From positions 3,363,070 to 3,427,069 of the forward strand of contig CM030934.1 of the NCBI GenBank assembly GCA_018136815.1: a DNA stretch of 64,000 nt, in the 5' to 3' direction. Shown in pieces: positions 11,662-24,430 of the stretch; position 1 is the stretch's first letter; the number at the start of each line of letters is the position of its first letter. The DNA is from Isochrysis galbana. Its lineage: Eukaryota > Haptophyta > Isochrysidales > Isochrysidaceae. Position numbers and translations under genes: made by a program. The notes below the pieces were generated by a model. That model was not told the origin of the DNA, did no database searches, and saw nothing but the letters and a program-made list of their open reading frames with translations.

Positions 11662-11662
<1 letters not shown>
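9950..11662. other. Intergenic with short repeats
   Basis: No gene is recognised. At 10322-10350 'aaacatctgaaga' resembles the reverse of the LINE B terminus. Four copies of 'tagaaagtagagagg' lie between 11219 and 11350, and 11105-11175 is a GGGGGAA-type purine tract. A minus-strand frame ending at 10919 (tail TEDEDEDKSQPNFSL) could be a C-terminus, but it runs through low-complexity sequence upstream. Confidence 0.4.
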
Positions 11663-11699
<37 letters not shown>

Positions 11700-11878
11700 A
11701 AGAAGGGGGCGGAGGGAAGAGAAGAGAGATTGGCAGAGAGAGAAAGAAGAGAGAGGGAGGAAGAGAAAGAGAGTTTGTGTGTGAGAAGAGAGAGAGAGAG
11801 AGAGAGGAGGGGGGAGGGAAGAGAGAGAGACGAGAGAGAAGGGAGAGAAGAGAGAGAAGAGAGAAGAGAGAAGAGAGA

Positions 11879-11925
<47 letters not shown>

Positions 11926-12180
11926 AGGAGGGGGGAGAGGGGCTCCGTCAGCCCAGAGGGAAGGGAGGGGACAGGAAAGGGGGGATTGTGGGTGTGGTGT
12001 CCGCAAGGGGTTGGCTCAGTGGCACACAGGGCTTGTGCAGAGGGGCTCAGAGAGAGGCTGAGGGAGAGAGAGGACGGAGCGAGCGAGCGAGAGAGAGAGA
12101 GGAAGAGAGAGAGAGAGGCTCTCTGCCTTCTCAGTCGGCAGACGGTTGGGCGCTCTTCCCATCCTCAGAGAGAGGGAGAG
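11663..12180. repeat. (GA)n and purine-rich low-complexity tract
   Basis: Pure GA at about 11663-11693, then interrupted GA/GAA to about 11938, resuming at 12060-12115 and 12165-12190. It lies directly upstream of the C2H2 gene start at 12197. Long RERERE and LSLSLS frames here are artefacts. Confidence 0.9.
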
Positions 12181-12196
12181 GGAGAGCGAGGGAGGC

Positions 12197-13098
12197 ATGA
12201 GTGAGGAACTATCGCAGGCCTTCTACGACTACGAGCGCGCGGCGGTGGCCGCTCTCGTCGGGCTGTGCAGCTCAGGCTCGCCGACACGCCGAGGGAAGAG
12301 CGGAAGGCCTCGGCTCGACTCTGAGGGCTCATCGCCTTCTGACTCTCCACGAGTAATCCGCAGGAAGGAGTCGGGTGAGAGGCAGCCGACCAGATTGGGA
12401 GGAATGGGAGGGGCATAGGGTGGGCGGGGTGGTGGTGGGGGCGGGCGGGGAGAGTGGGGGATGGGGTGGGGAGGGGGAGCGGTTCCGAAAGGGAAGCGAG
12501 GAAGGAAGGAGTGAGATCGGGGCTTCGCAGGGGGGAATCGGCCAGCCAGGCAGGGAGGCAGATAGGACGTGGAGCTCGACGGTATATTTTCAAGATGCCC
12601 CCTATGTGCCCGCACTGGCAGGGCCGTCGCTCAGCGCCCTCCCTCGCCTCTTACAATCGCAGGTTCTCATCCGTCAGGCGGCGCCGCACGCTTTCAGTGC
12701 CGCTACCCTGGTGCGCGCTTCCCGGCGCGCTCCAGAGAAGTTAGAGGAGCCGCTGCCCAAGCAAGCGCACGCGGCCACTCACCGGACTGAACTGCACCCT
12801 TTGCCTGGCAGGCTGCAGCAAGATGTACGCGTCGACCGACGCCGTGCGGAAACATTGTCGCAAGGTGTGTCGCCTATCCACGCCCGGAACAGCCCGCTTC
12901 TCAATCCCAAGACGACTCGACGCCGCCGCCCGCTTGCGCGACCACCCTTCCCACCTCTTGTGCATGCAGCGCCACTTTGAGTGGCTAAGAAGGCTTGACC
13001 AACTAGCGAGCCACGAGCGGCAGATGTCGAAGCCCGCGCTCTATTGCAGATGGTCGGGTGCCGAAGGCCCAGGCGAGGTTGGCTCTGTCGCTTCTTGA
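12197..13098 (+). CDS. Small single C2H2 zinc-finger protein (135 aa)
   Basis: Four exons, 12197-12374, 12663-12710, 12812-12864 and 12970-13098, join in phase (408 nt including the stop). Donors are GTGAGA, GTGCGC and GTGTGT. The spliced product contains FQCRYPGCSKMYASTDAVRK followed by HCRKRHFEWLRRL, a finger with C72-x4-C77-x12-H90-x4-H95. No single exon holds the finger: C72 is on exon 2, C77 to H90 on exon 3 and H95 on exon 4. Residues 1-60 are Ser/Arg-rich and probably disordered. A single finger suggests nucleic-acid or protein binding, and the target is unknown. The ATG at 12197 follows the GA tract. The phase-perfect reconstruction of a canonical finger makes the gene convincing, although exon 1 rests on phase alone. 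Confidence 0.8.
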
Positions 13099-13732
13099 GC
13101 GGCCACCGCATAGTGCCCGGGGTACAGCGGCCGTCGCGGCCCGCTGTGAGCGAAGCCGCAACTGGGGTGCGCGCGATGTGGACGTAGTGCGCGCCTGACG
13201 CGACGCTGTCCTCACCTCGCGCCGATTTTGCTCGCTCCTTGAGCAGCGTCTTCAACGTAGCAGTCGTGGTCCAATGCCACCGCGGCATGCAATATTCAGT
13301 GTGGGCGAATGACGCCATGAGTGTTGTGTCGCGCTGCCTTCTGGATCGGAAGGCCTTGCAGGTGCCTCAGGTGTTTGGACCTTATGTGCGAGCTTATTGC
13401 CCGCCGTGTTTTGGCCTCCGTGCTGGGCGACAATGTCAAGCGTTGTCGCGGCTCGGGAAAGCGACGTCGCCATTAGACTGCGGTTGCTGTGTTGCGCTTG
13501 CAACACCCTTCAAAACATGGTCTAGCGGCTAGCATTCCGCTCGATCCACCTTTCATCATTGCCATTGCAGTGGCTAGAGTCCCATAATACTTCAGAAGAC
13601 ATATCGGTGTCAAGATGCTACGAAAGTGTATCTTAAGATGTAAGATGACGCAAAAACGAAGAAACATAAAGCCACTGTTCGGTGGGAGGAAAGACTCCCG
13701 TGCCTGACCAACAAATGGAAACAAATCTCGCA
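13099..13732. other. Intergenic or 3' UTR of the C2H2 gene
   Basis: Mixed-composition sequence without a recognisable domain on either strand, becoming AT-richer after 13540. I see no repeat relationship. Confidence 0.4.
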
Positions 13733-13910
13733 ACTTTAGAAAAAAATCTTATCAAATTAGCCTATACTTGCACGGCGCGAGGCAGAGTGCTTATGCTACT
13801 CCTATCTCTATCTACCCGTCCTAACCGTCCACATCCCACATATCCCCTTTCCCCTCCCCCGGTTTCCTTAGCCAGCGGGGAGTCCTGGTCCTAGACGACT
13901 AGACGAGGAG
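13733..13910 (-). mobile_element. LINE family A 3' tail, solo (minus)
   Basis: Reading on the minus strand it has the family A 3' end: 'gtccta', a G-rich 'ggggaaagggg' block, 'gcactctgcctcgcgccgtgc' in diverged form, and a terminal 'aagattttttt'. No coding part is attached, so it is a short 5'-truncated insertion or a SINE sharing the LINE tail. Confidence 0.65.
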
Positions 13911-13959
13911 AGACTGGGCACACTGCTTCGACTAGGGGCGTGGGGCGTGGGAGAGGGGG

Positions 13960-14400
13960 TAGGAGTGATTGATGCCCCTTTTCGGTAGGACTGGGAACAC
14001 CCTCACCAAAGGCCTAACATGTTTGATTGAGGGCGGTGTTAGTGGATTTGAGCTAATGTGGGTGTGAGGTGTTGTTAGGGGAAACAGCGAACGTGTTAGG
14101 AAGGTGTTAGGGCATATTTCAGGTGTTAGCACTGTTTGGGGTGTTAACATGTTAACACACATTCGAACACACTCACACTCACACCTATAATATCTATAAT
14201 CTGTAAATCTCTCTTCCCTGCGGGGAGCGTGGAACGCGCGTGAGTGAGGGGCGAGGGAGGCGAGAAGCGCTCAATCACCATCACCCACAGCATAGAAAAG
14301 CGTTCAATCACCATCAGCCTACACGTGGGAAACGCGTTCAATCGCCATCACCCCCACCGCATGGAAAAGCCTTCAAGCACCTACACCCACCGAAGGGTGC
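13960..14400. repeat. Short direct repeats (GGTGTTAG words and a 34-bp array)
   Basis: From 14030 to 14155 'gtgttag' and close variants recur several times. From 14264 to 14395 four imperfect copies of about 34 bp begin 'aagcgctcaatcaccatcac' or variants. No gene is apparent. Confidence 0.7.
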
Positions 14401-14642
14401 CCCAGAGGCGGCCTTCCGCCAGTCGGCCTTCTTTCTCGTAACCTTCCTCGTTATTTTCTACATTGGTCCTCACATGGTCCCGCCAAAAGCTCGATGTAGG
14501 TGAAAGTACAGTTGGGGAGAATGCCAGGTTGATTGGGACAGCCTGTCCTTGTGCAAGTATACCCTTCCTCCTCGGTGCCACAAAGCAGCCGAGACCATGG
14601 CGGAGGCGAAGGGCGTTCGCTCTCCTACACTCTCAACTAAAA

Positions 14643-14879
14643 ATGTACAGAATGTGTAGTAAAACCACCTCCCGATCGATTATGTATCATGAGTTATGCA
14701 AACGCATTCTTGGTCGCCCCAATCCGGATAAACACAACAATACTGAACGCAATTTCATAATAAGATTATTCACAAAGGGAAAGCATAAAGGGCAGCCTAA
14801 ACCGTCTACGCAGAAGACTGACGATCACTCAAGTATCAGTAATGAAGACTGGAAAAAGATTATTTCACGAGATCTTTAA
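14643..14879 (+). CDS. Possible small basic protein of unknown function
   Basis: An ATG at 14643 opens 78 codons to a stop at 14879, and the frame stays open upstream to 14463. The product is Lys/Arg-rich and lies in sequence clearly AT-richer than its surroundings, with codons unlike the GC3-rich genes nearby. I recognise no domain. It may be a fragment of a transposon or of horizontally acquired DNA, or simply a chance frame. Confidence 0.25.
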   Translation: MYRMCSKTTSRSIMYHELCKRILGRPNPDKHNNTERNFIIRLFTKGKHKGQPKPSTQKTDDHSSISNEDWKKIISRDL

Positions 14880-14989
14880 CGTCAAAAAAGTCCGGTAGAT
14901 CGGACCCCTTCGTTCAGGCTGACATCGCCACGAGCAACATCGTCATGAACAGCGCGTCCGCGCACCGGCGGGAGTCTTCCTCGTGCGCG

Positions 14990-15590
14990 ATCTCCGCGGG
15001 GTCTGTGGTAGCCATGGTAACTCAATAGGGCAGGCCACGACGGGCCAGGGCGGGCGAGTCAGGCGGGCCTGTGGGGAGAGGAATGGGTCAGCAGAGCTGT
15101 GTGCTCCTGGCAAGCCATCAGGCGTGCCAGGAGAGTGGGTGGTTCCTCCCCCATGGCAGGGGAGGAGTGGAGAGAGAGGGGGGCTCGTGCCCCCCCATGG
15201 GCGAACTAAGTATAAACTTAGTTCCAGCTCAAGGGGCAGAGGAGGCGGGGGCTGGGCCCTGGCCTCCCGTGCCTCTCCCTCGCTGGCGCTCCTGAGCCTC
15301 AGGGGCCCCCACTCTGCACATGGCTCTACCTGTCGAACAGGGGGAGGGGGGGACGAGGGGCGAGCGGCGTTGGGCAGCAATGGGCCGACCACGCCGGGCC
15401 AGGACGAGCGAACCAGGCGAGCCTGTGGGGAAGAGAGTGGGTCAGTGGGGCAGTCTCCTCCTGGCAAGCCGTCAGGCATGCCAGATTGATGGGTGGTTTC
15501 TCCCCCATGGTAGGGGAGGAGTGGAGAGAGGGGGGGGGGCCGTGCCCCCCAGCCCCAGCTGGGCGAACCAAGTATAAACTTAGTTGCGAG
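14990..15590 (-). repeat. Hairpin-headed SINE-like repeat, two tandem copies (minus)
   Basis: Two direct copies, about 15030-15223 and 15390-15585, share 'ggcgagcctgtggggaagag' or a close variant, 'ctcctggcaagcc', 'tcccccatgg', 'aggggaggagtggagagag' and a terminal 'gtataaacttagtt'. The first terminus, at 15204-15223, is the hairpin 'aactaagtataaacttagtt'. The reversed unit occurs at 47453-47640, and a diverged minus copy ends at 48997. Confidence 0.85.
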
Positions 15591-15644
15591 CTTTGGAAAC
15601 AAGCGTTAAAAACTTACGACAACTTAAACTCACGCCCCTGAAAA

Positions 15645-15990
15645 CTAGCAAGGAAGGAATACTTTCACAACCCATATGGTACAACCCGACACACCCCGGC
15701 CCAAAATAAACCCGGCGTGGGCGAAACCCCCCGCGGGAAGGCTATTAGATTTCGACCGCCCACGCCCACGCGCCCCTCTCACACCTCTACCACGGCGAAA
15801 GCGAAAGTTGCGCTCTCGTCCCAAATACCCCGGCCTTCCCACTTGCCACTCCTTCGCTAGATCCTCTGTTGTAAACGCGCCCCCCGTTGTACCTTGACTA
15901 GGAAATGTTACACCTTTCCACCGGCGACATAAGAGCCTCATCTGTGCATCGGAATCAACCACAACGGCAACCGCCAATTCCAGACTTTGC
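15645..15990. other. Intergenic, probable 3' UTR of the EF-hand/LRR gene
   Basis: A minus-strand frame crosses this region without a recognisable domain, just past the stop of the EF-hand/LRR gene. Nothing further can be supported. Confidence 0.35.
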
Positions 15991-18900
15991 CTATTCTGTC
16001 TTATGAACAAATGAAAGGGCTATGCGCGAGCCCGCGGCAGCCTCCAAGACCTTCTTGGTTTCGGCATCAAAGGGACCCTTACTTCTCACTCTGCAGAAGG
16101 TGACATCCGTGAGAATCTCGTTTTTTTCTAGCACGAGGGCCATGTCCCTCGCCGCCTTCTTGTGTAAGTTTACCTCCACCTCCCGCAAGCTCTCGTGACT
16201 AGCAAGCGTGGCAGCCAAGACCTTGCAAGCGGCCTCATCAAGAGGATTGCCGCCCATGCACAACGAAACTAGCTTGGCGCTAGCAAGTGCGACAGCGAGT
16301 CCTTCAGTGGGGAACAACGTTTCTGGTTTGTAAGGATTTCCCACGCTCCGCATGGTAAAAGATTCTAGAGAGCTGCAACGCTCAAGCAGCTGGCAAAGCT
16401 CGTTGAGGCCGTCGTCGACGAGATCGTTATTGGATAGGTCGAGCTCTGTCACAGTGCTGCCCGCGGCGATAGCCTCGGCTAGCTGTTGGATGTCGAAGCT
16501 TCCCAATCCGCAATGTGCCAACGCAAGCGTGTCCAACTTGCTCTTCGCAATCCATTCCCAGAAGGGAGCCAAGGGATCCCTGAAAGGGCGCTTATCGTGT
16601 ATGCGAACCCTCCCTCGAGCCCAGCGATCACAAAACATGGCCTTGTTCCTTGATAGCTGCAGGTGACGTAAAGCGGGGTTGGCCGTGAGGAGTTTGACGA
16701 CTTCGGCCACGGACGCGGTCCGTAGCTTCGTGCAGCTAAGGTCGAGGGCAGTTAGTTTTGAAAGCTTAGCCAACATGGGCAAGAGCTGCCCACAGCCCTC
16801 CGATTCTCCGTCAGCGTCCCCTCGGCGCTCAGCTGCAATATGGCGATGGTGTCCCACCTCCTCGAGCTTCGGGGCTGGCCAGAGAGGTTCTCCGGCTAGT
16901 CCGAGCGTGGTTACGGTGCTCTCGGGGCGCGCAAGAGCCTCGAGTAGCACATGCAGTCCGTAAGTGCTCGGCGGTGCTTCGTCCAAGTATCGGCTTGGCT
17001 CATTTATACTCATGGTCAACGTACAGAGACAGCCTCTTTGCCCGCCGGCGAGTGCGGCAAGCGCTTGAATTCCCGCTTCAGCATCGGCCTTTGCGCTGTC
17101 CGGCTCGTCATCGCTCGGACGACGGAAATCGTGTCGAAGCAGGCTTAGTTCCTTGAGACCAGGCAGAGCAGTCAGACCCTCAGCCAGGTAGCGTAAGGAG
17201 GCTAGGGTTAGCAACTGGTCGTCCACGGTCACCTTTGTCAAGGTGTCGGCGCGCCGCAAGTCGACGCTCAAAAAGAGCGCATCGGCACAGCTCATGGACA
17301 TGGATGAAGTCAGACGATTGAATGGTAAAGGTAACTTCGCCGCCGAAAGGTCACATTCGGTGGCGCCCGCAGCGATGATCCCACCACAAAAAGATTGGAT
17401 GCTCGAGCCCGCTGCAGCCATAATACTCTTCGCCTCCTCAAGCGTCAGCTCAGCACCCAGCAAGTCCAAAATCTTCAGATTACTCTTTGGCAGGATTTCC
17501 GCCAATTGTTGCATCACCGCCGGGTAGTGAAGGTGCAAATACCACGACGAGCCGTGTGCTCGCCTCCTGGCAAAGACGGTGCGCCCGTCGACCACAGCAC
17601 CAACCTGCAGCATCTTTCCGCTTGTCGACACCTTGAACTCGTCCCCGGTTCCTGCACCCGTGACGCATGTGTTTCTCAGCGACAGAGAAGTAAGGTGTCG
17701 GTTGTTTGCGATACACTTCCATACGACCGCTGCGCCGACGTGATTCAGCTTGGAGAAGCGCAACTCGGTGACAGGATCAACTCCCTTGAGCTGATGGATC
17801 GACAGGCCCTTTGACTTGCCCTCGAGCTTGCCGAGGCCGCGTATGTTTTCGAGCGCAGGGCTACGTGCGACGATGGAGGGCAGCAGCTCAAACAGGCCGG
17901 GAGCGTCCGACTGGTGAGCACCCAATTCGAGCGCCTTCACCTTGAGCTCAATGTCATCCGCCAGTCCGTGCTTTTGCTTCAGGAAGACCGGGTCGTAGCC
18001 AAGGGCCTGCATCACAAGGCGCCGCGAGGAAGTGAGAAGGTGCGCGCGCACACAGTGCAGGGCGGCGGAAGGGGTCGGACGGAGTGTGGCGCGGCTTAGG
18101 GGCACACGTGGGGGGGGGGGGACACGAGCTCGAGCGCGTCTCTGGGGTGACGCATGCGTGCCTGCACGAATTCGTCCACCGCCGCCTTGAGAGCCTTTGG
18201 CGTCTTAGCGGCGTTGAGGGCGTTGACCGAGGACGCGACAACTGCAGTTGAGACGAAGGCGCGGAAGGTGGACGCGAGCGCTTCACGCAGGTAGTTGTCG
18301 AAGCGCTCGTGCCCGCCAAGCTCGTCAACAATCTGCCTTTTGATCCGCGCCTCATCGGCAGGCACAGTCGCCGTCGCCTTCCTCGAGTCGATCGCCTGCA
18401 AAGTGCGCACGAGGGTCGCCGCGCGGCTCTTGAGCTCGCTGCCGCCTGCGCCACTGCCTTTGATGCCGGCGTAGGCGGAGGCGATCTTGAGGAGCTCCTT
18501 CCGACCGTCCTTGGTGAAGCCAAGCAAGAGGGTACCACCAGAGCGGATCAATGTTAGCAGCTCAAAGAGGCACCAGACCCGCGTGAGCGGCGCCGGCCTG
18601 TCGAGCGGGTCGAAGTAGAGGATCACGCGCGACGCGTGCTCGATGACGGGCTGCAGGCTCGCGAGGTCCTCCGCCATCGCCGCGCGAGCCAAGGGGCCCG
18701 CGTCTCCGTGCTGGTTGATAGCGATGATGTCGTTCCAAACGAAGCAGCCTTCGGGCAGGCCATCGAGAGCGGAGATGAATCCGGCAAACGGCATGCCCCA
18801 CGAGTGAGAAAGCATGTGTGTCGCGCGGCCGAAGCAGACGGTCTGCCAACTCGAGCCGAAGGCGGCCGCGAGCTCCTCGCGCAGCTCGTGCGCCGCGGGG

Positions 18901-19478
18901 TGCTGCACCAGGTAATAGTAGAGGCTCGTGCGGCCTGCGGCCGTCATGGCGCGGATGGAGCCAGGCGAGGTGGGCGGGCCGTACCCGAAGCCAGTCTTGG
19001 CGTAGCGTTGTGCGTCCCAGCGCGATCCGTGTCCGTGCACGGCGTCGTGCGTCGTGAGCGTCTTTGTCTTTGCTCCGAGGCTACCTAGCTTGGAGAGCAG
19101 CCATCGCATGAAGCTTGGACTGGCCGCACGCAGAAGCTGCTTGGGCGCTCCGTCCGCGGTGCACGAGGGCTCAGGAGTGGGCTGCCACTCTTCGATCCCA
19201 CCGCACACGGCGTGCAGAGCCGCCGTGAACTCCGCGCAATCGAGCGCACCGTCTCCATCGAGGTCGTACCTCTCGACGGCTTGGGTGAGCTCTTCCTCGC
19301 TCCACTCTCCGAGGGCTTCACGGTGGAGGAGCGCGGCCTGCTGGAGCTCGGAGAGGGAGAGGTGGCCGTTGCCGTCGATGTCTGCCTGTGCAAACACTGT
19401 GGCCGCAAACTGGGTGGCCACGAGAGAAGGGGCAGGGGAAGGGGAAGAAGCCGAGGGACGGCTCGTGCCGCCGCCCAT
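15991..19478 (-). CDS. EF-hand / TIR- or HET-like / LRR protein (NLR-like layout)
   Basis: Two exons, 19478-18126 and 18006-15991, are joined by a phase-0 intron (donor GTGTCC, acceptor ATGCAG) to give 1122 residues. The ATG at 19478 begins MGGGTS, which fits the MGxxxS N-myristoylation pattern. Two canonical EF-hand loops follow, DIDGNGHLSLSE (33-44) and DLDGDGALDCAE (72-83). Residues about 215-310 carry SHSW (224-227), VWND (247-250), INQH (254-257) and RVWCLFEL (300-307). This pattern recalls the TIR- or HET-like domains common in algal genomes, an assignment I make by motif only. From about 452 to the end the protein is leucine-rich with ribonuclease-inhibitor-type repeats such as LTALDLSCTKL and VTELDLSNNDL. 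There is no recognisable NB-ARC or NACHT ATPase. It is plausibly a calcium-sensing, membrane-tethered signalling protein. Immune-type function is speculation. Confidence 0.82.
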
Positions 19479-19509
19479 CGCGAGAGGGCAAAACAAACCG
19501 ACGAGAAGA

Positions 19510-19660
19510 GAGAGAGAGAGAGTAGTAGTAGTCTAGTAGAGTAGTAGAAGAAGAAGTAGTAGTGGTGGTAGTAGTAGTAGAAGTAGTTGTAGTAGTAGTA
19601 GTAGTAGTAGTAGTAGTAATAGTAGTAGTAGTAGCAGTAGTAGCAGTAGCAGCAGCAGTA
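19510..19660. repeat. (GTA)n microsatellite with GA lead-in
   Basis: A short (GA)n is followed by about 140 bp of GTA/TAG repeats with GTG and CAG variants. It lies about 30 bp upstream of the EF-hand/LRR start codon, so it falls in that gene's 5' UTR or promoter. Confidence 0.9.
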
Positions 19661-19661
19661 G

Positions 19662-19780
19662 CACCTACTTGTGAAACAAACACCGTGTTTCTACAAAGGC
19701 CAAACACAGCCGTGTTTCGCCGTGTTTCAAACCTCTCGCCTCTCGTGGCGCAACACAGAGGAAACACAGAGGCGCGCGCG
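19662..19780 (+). repeat. AAANAC-type short element, N = C
   Basis: It starts 'cacctacttgtgaaac', then has several copies of 'cgtgtttc' and its complement ('aaacac'), including the arrangement 'aaggccaaacacag'. The same scaffold with other core words occurs at 24431, 31785-32295, 35831 and 40805. It ends in an alternating GC block. Confidence 0.65.
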
Positions 19781-19977
19781 CGGTCATCGATCGGCGGCCA
19801 GGGGCGAAAGAGGCCGCTATACGCTATAAAGGAGGAAAGGGAACGTCAGTCGCAACACGAGGGCGAAGAAGTGAGGAGTAAGTGTGTTGATGTTGAGCGT
19901 TCATTGAGTTAGCGAATCAAAGCGGCTCCAGCTTCTTAAGATTTTTTTAGGTTAGTTAGTTAGCGAATCAATCACCA

Positions 19978-20645
19978 ATCACACTACCAGCTGTTTCATA
20001 GTTTGCACACTTGGACAAGAATTGTCATCTGCAATCCAATCATCTTCTGCGTCACTATCATCGTCGCTGTCCCACTTCACCACCTCGGGAACCCATCCTG
20101 CATCTTGCACCCGGAGCTGTGCGTGCATCGACTCATATGACAATACACTATTTTGTCTGCAATCTTATGGCTCATTCGAGACCGATTAGTGTTGTCAATC
20201 TGCCCGTAGACCGACCAATTGCGTTCAGCTGCCGACGCCGACGCTGGCTGCGACAAGACCTGCTGTGCTATCGCTGCTAACATTGGAACATGCTTGCCAT
20301 ATGTGGACCACCACCGCGACGGCTCCATCAGCTTAGCGTTTTCAATCGCGGAGGGTCGAGAAAAAGCGCCGTCTTTGTTCTGATACAAGGAAAATTCTCT
20401 CTCGACTTGCGAAAAAAAAACATCTGAAGATTCTGGGCTACACACCTACTGAACTAGGACATTCTCCTGTCACTATTGACATCGCCCTTCTCTTCCCTTT
20501 CCTCCACCCCCTCACTCTCTCGACTTGCGAACCCTCGATACAACTTCAGGCGTGTGAAAGGTGTATTCTTTCCAAGCTTGTTCTGGGTCGGGAGAGGCGA
20601 GAATTGCGTCACGCAGACACATGCGTTAGTGATAATAAGAGCTGC
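19978..20645 (-). pseudogene. hAT-family transposase relic, C-terminal part
   Basis: On the minus strand the peptide reads WWSTYGKHVPMLAAIAQQVL, then SQPASASAAERNWSVYGQID and ADKIVYCHMS. This is the hAT C-terminal dimerisation region, with the conserved WW and A-ERNWS motifs. Upstream, about 20640-20540, ILASPDPEQAWKEYTFHTPE is a further piece. After one frameshift an acidic tail (KWDSDDDSDAEDDW) runs to a stop near 19990. It is broken by a frameshift and by the LINE B tail insertion at 20413-20514, and its catalytic N-terminal part is absent. It cannot encode an active transposase. Confidence 0.8.
20413..20514 (-). mobile_element. LINE family B 3' tail inserted in the hAT relic
   Basis: It begins on the plus strand with an A-run, 'catctgaagattc' and 'gggctacacacctact', the reverse complement of the LINE B terminus at 35735-35771. 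It is flanked by a perfect 16-bp target-site duplication, 'ctctctcgacttgcga', at 20397-20412 and 20515-20530. It is thus a very short, 5'-truncated target-primed insertion. Confidence 0.88.
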
Positions 20646-20799
20646 CGAACTTGCGCCGCTCTCTCCGTTCTTCCGCCTGTCGCCAGCCTCTCACTCCGCC
20701 CGTTTACTAATGTAAACGGGTCGCGGTTATCGGTGAATCCCCGGTCCGGGGACTGACGATTTCCGCTCTCCCTTCTTCCACTCTCTCTTCGCCCTGCCT

Positions 20800-21180
20800 C
20801 CTGCGGCGCGTGCCCATGGCGCGCGCCACGACCTGCTCTCAGGGGTCCTGAGGGGGCTCCCAGAGGGCCAGCCAGGCAGCTCAGGGGGCAGTAGAGGCTG
20901 GGGCTCAGCCCCTGGCCCCTCCTGCCTCTCCCTCGCGTGCCTCGCCGGTCCTGTGTGCCCCCTGTAGGCCTCTGTCTGCCTGGTGGCGACCAGGAGAGGG
21001 GGGGAAGAGTGAGTACGAGTGCTGGCCCGAGTGGGCTTAGGAGTGCGAGTCTCGACCCGCGCCCACTGGGGGTCTGGGTCAGAGTGTTGAGTGCTCAGCC
21101 CATGCCAAGAGGCAGGGCGTGAGAGTGACTGACGGGCCTCCGTTAGTGCCCGGTGTAGGGGGGCGCAGAGCGCCCCCATT
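20800..21180 (-). repeat. Hairpin-headed SINE-like repeat, body (minus)
   Basis: The reverse complement carries the same landmarks as 26100-26280 ('gcccagagctgcc'-like, 'cctctgggag', 'ggcgcgc') in the same order. Its terminus near 21180 borders unique sequence and no clear hairpin head is left. Confidence 0.6.
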
Positions 21181-21696
21181 GCCCCCTATTTTAACAATAG
21201 GTTCGTCGGCGCGCGCTCCATCGCTGAAACTATAACAATAGTGTTTGAGAAAGGAATGTACTATGTTCGTCTCCTCGGAATACCCAGTACGTAGCCATCC
21301 GGGCAAAATGTCTGCGGGGTAGGCCTCTTCGGTAGCGCGTCTCACGCATACATCTTGGCAGGATGCGCGCGCTAGCCAGCACATAAGAGGCGTTTTGTAG
21401 CGCTCATACCTCATCCATAAGTTGCGGCCTCCGGACCGCGCGAGCGGGCACATATATGCGCCCATTGCAGAGGGCGGTGCAGTGAAGGCGGTAGCCGCCG
21501 GAGGAAGCCGTAGACTACGGCAGTGCTTCCACCTCGAGCATTTTTGCTCAGAGCGCAAGGCGCATATAGATTGTGATATTCCCAGGACGGCGACCCAAGG
21601 ACGGCGAAGTAGCGACGCCTCCCGCCCGCACTTGGGCCGTTCCCTATTCCAGCCTAGAACCCTTGGTGGACAGGCGTCGAACGGCGGCACACCGCT
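21181..21696. other. Intergenic, probable 3' flank of the NEK kinase
   Basis: Unique sequence between the repeat at 20800-21180 and the kinase stop. Open frames on both strands have no recognisable domain. Confidence 0.4.
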
Positions 21697-23869
<2,173 letters not shown>

Positions 23870-24430
23870 CGCCCGGCCTCGCAAAGCCCGCACGCCCCTA
23901 CCCACACTTCCCAGGAAGTCTATTCACGTAACAGGGCGATATATTAGATTACGAGAGGGTGCGCTGGCTCGAGAGATTCCGGCACAGACCTCCCCTCTGG
24001 CCGCCACTGTATGGCCAACGCTGCTCTTATTCAAGAAATCTCTTCACTTTATTCTCTACTCAAGGGGTCATCGGGTGGGAAAACCACCTTCCCCCCGCCC
24101 CCCCCCCCCCCCCTCTCCCTATGTATGCGGAGATATTTTACTTGCTAGGGGGATGGGCCTCGCGCGAGCGTCCCAAAATAACTCCACTCTTTACAAGTTA
24201 ACCCTTCACTGCCGCAGCGCAGCCAAATAGCCAAAGAATCTGGCTGCTGGCGGCTCCCCACCACATTGTGTGCCACGCCACCACTCATAGTGACGGACTG
24301 CTTCCCCCGCCGGCCTTTCCTCTCTTCAGGGTGCCTCAGGGGCATTCTGTGATCCTGAGACCCACTCCCACAATCCACAATCCACAACCCTTCTACCCTT
24401 CCGAGAAGCAAGAAGAGACCCGCTGGTCAT
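23870..24430. other. Intergenic upstream of the NEK kinase
   Basis: It contains the kinase 5' flank and a C-run at about 24097-24112. No gene or promoter motif can be named with confidence. Confidence 0.4.

Noticed and set aside
18309-19544. Plus-strand frames opposite the EF-hand/LRR gene
   Set aside because: No domain; the minus strand has EF-hands and an unbroken long frame.
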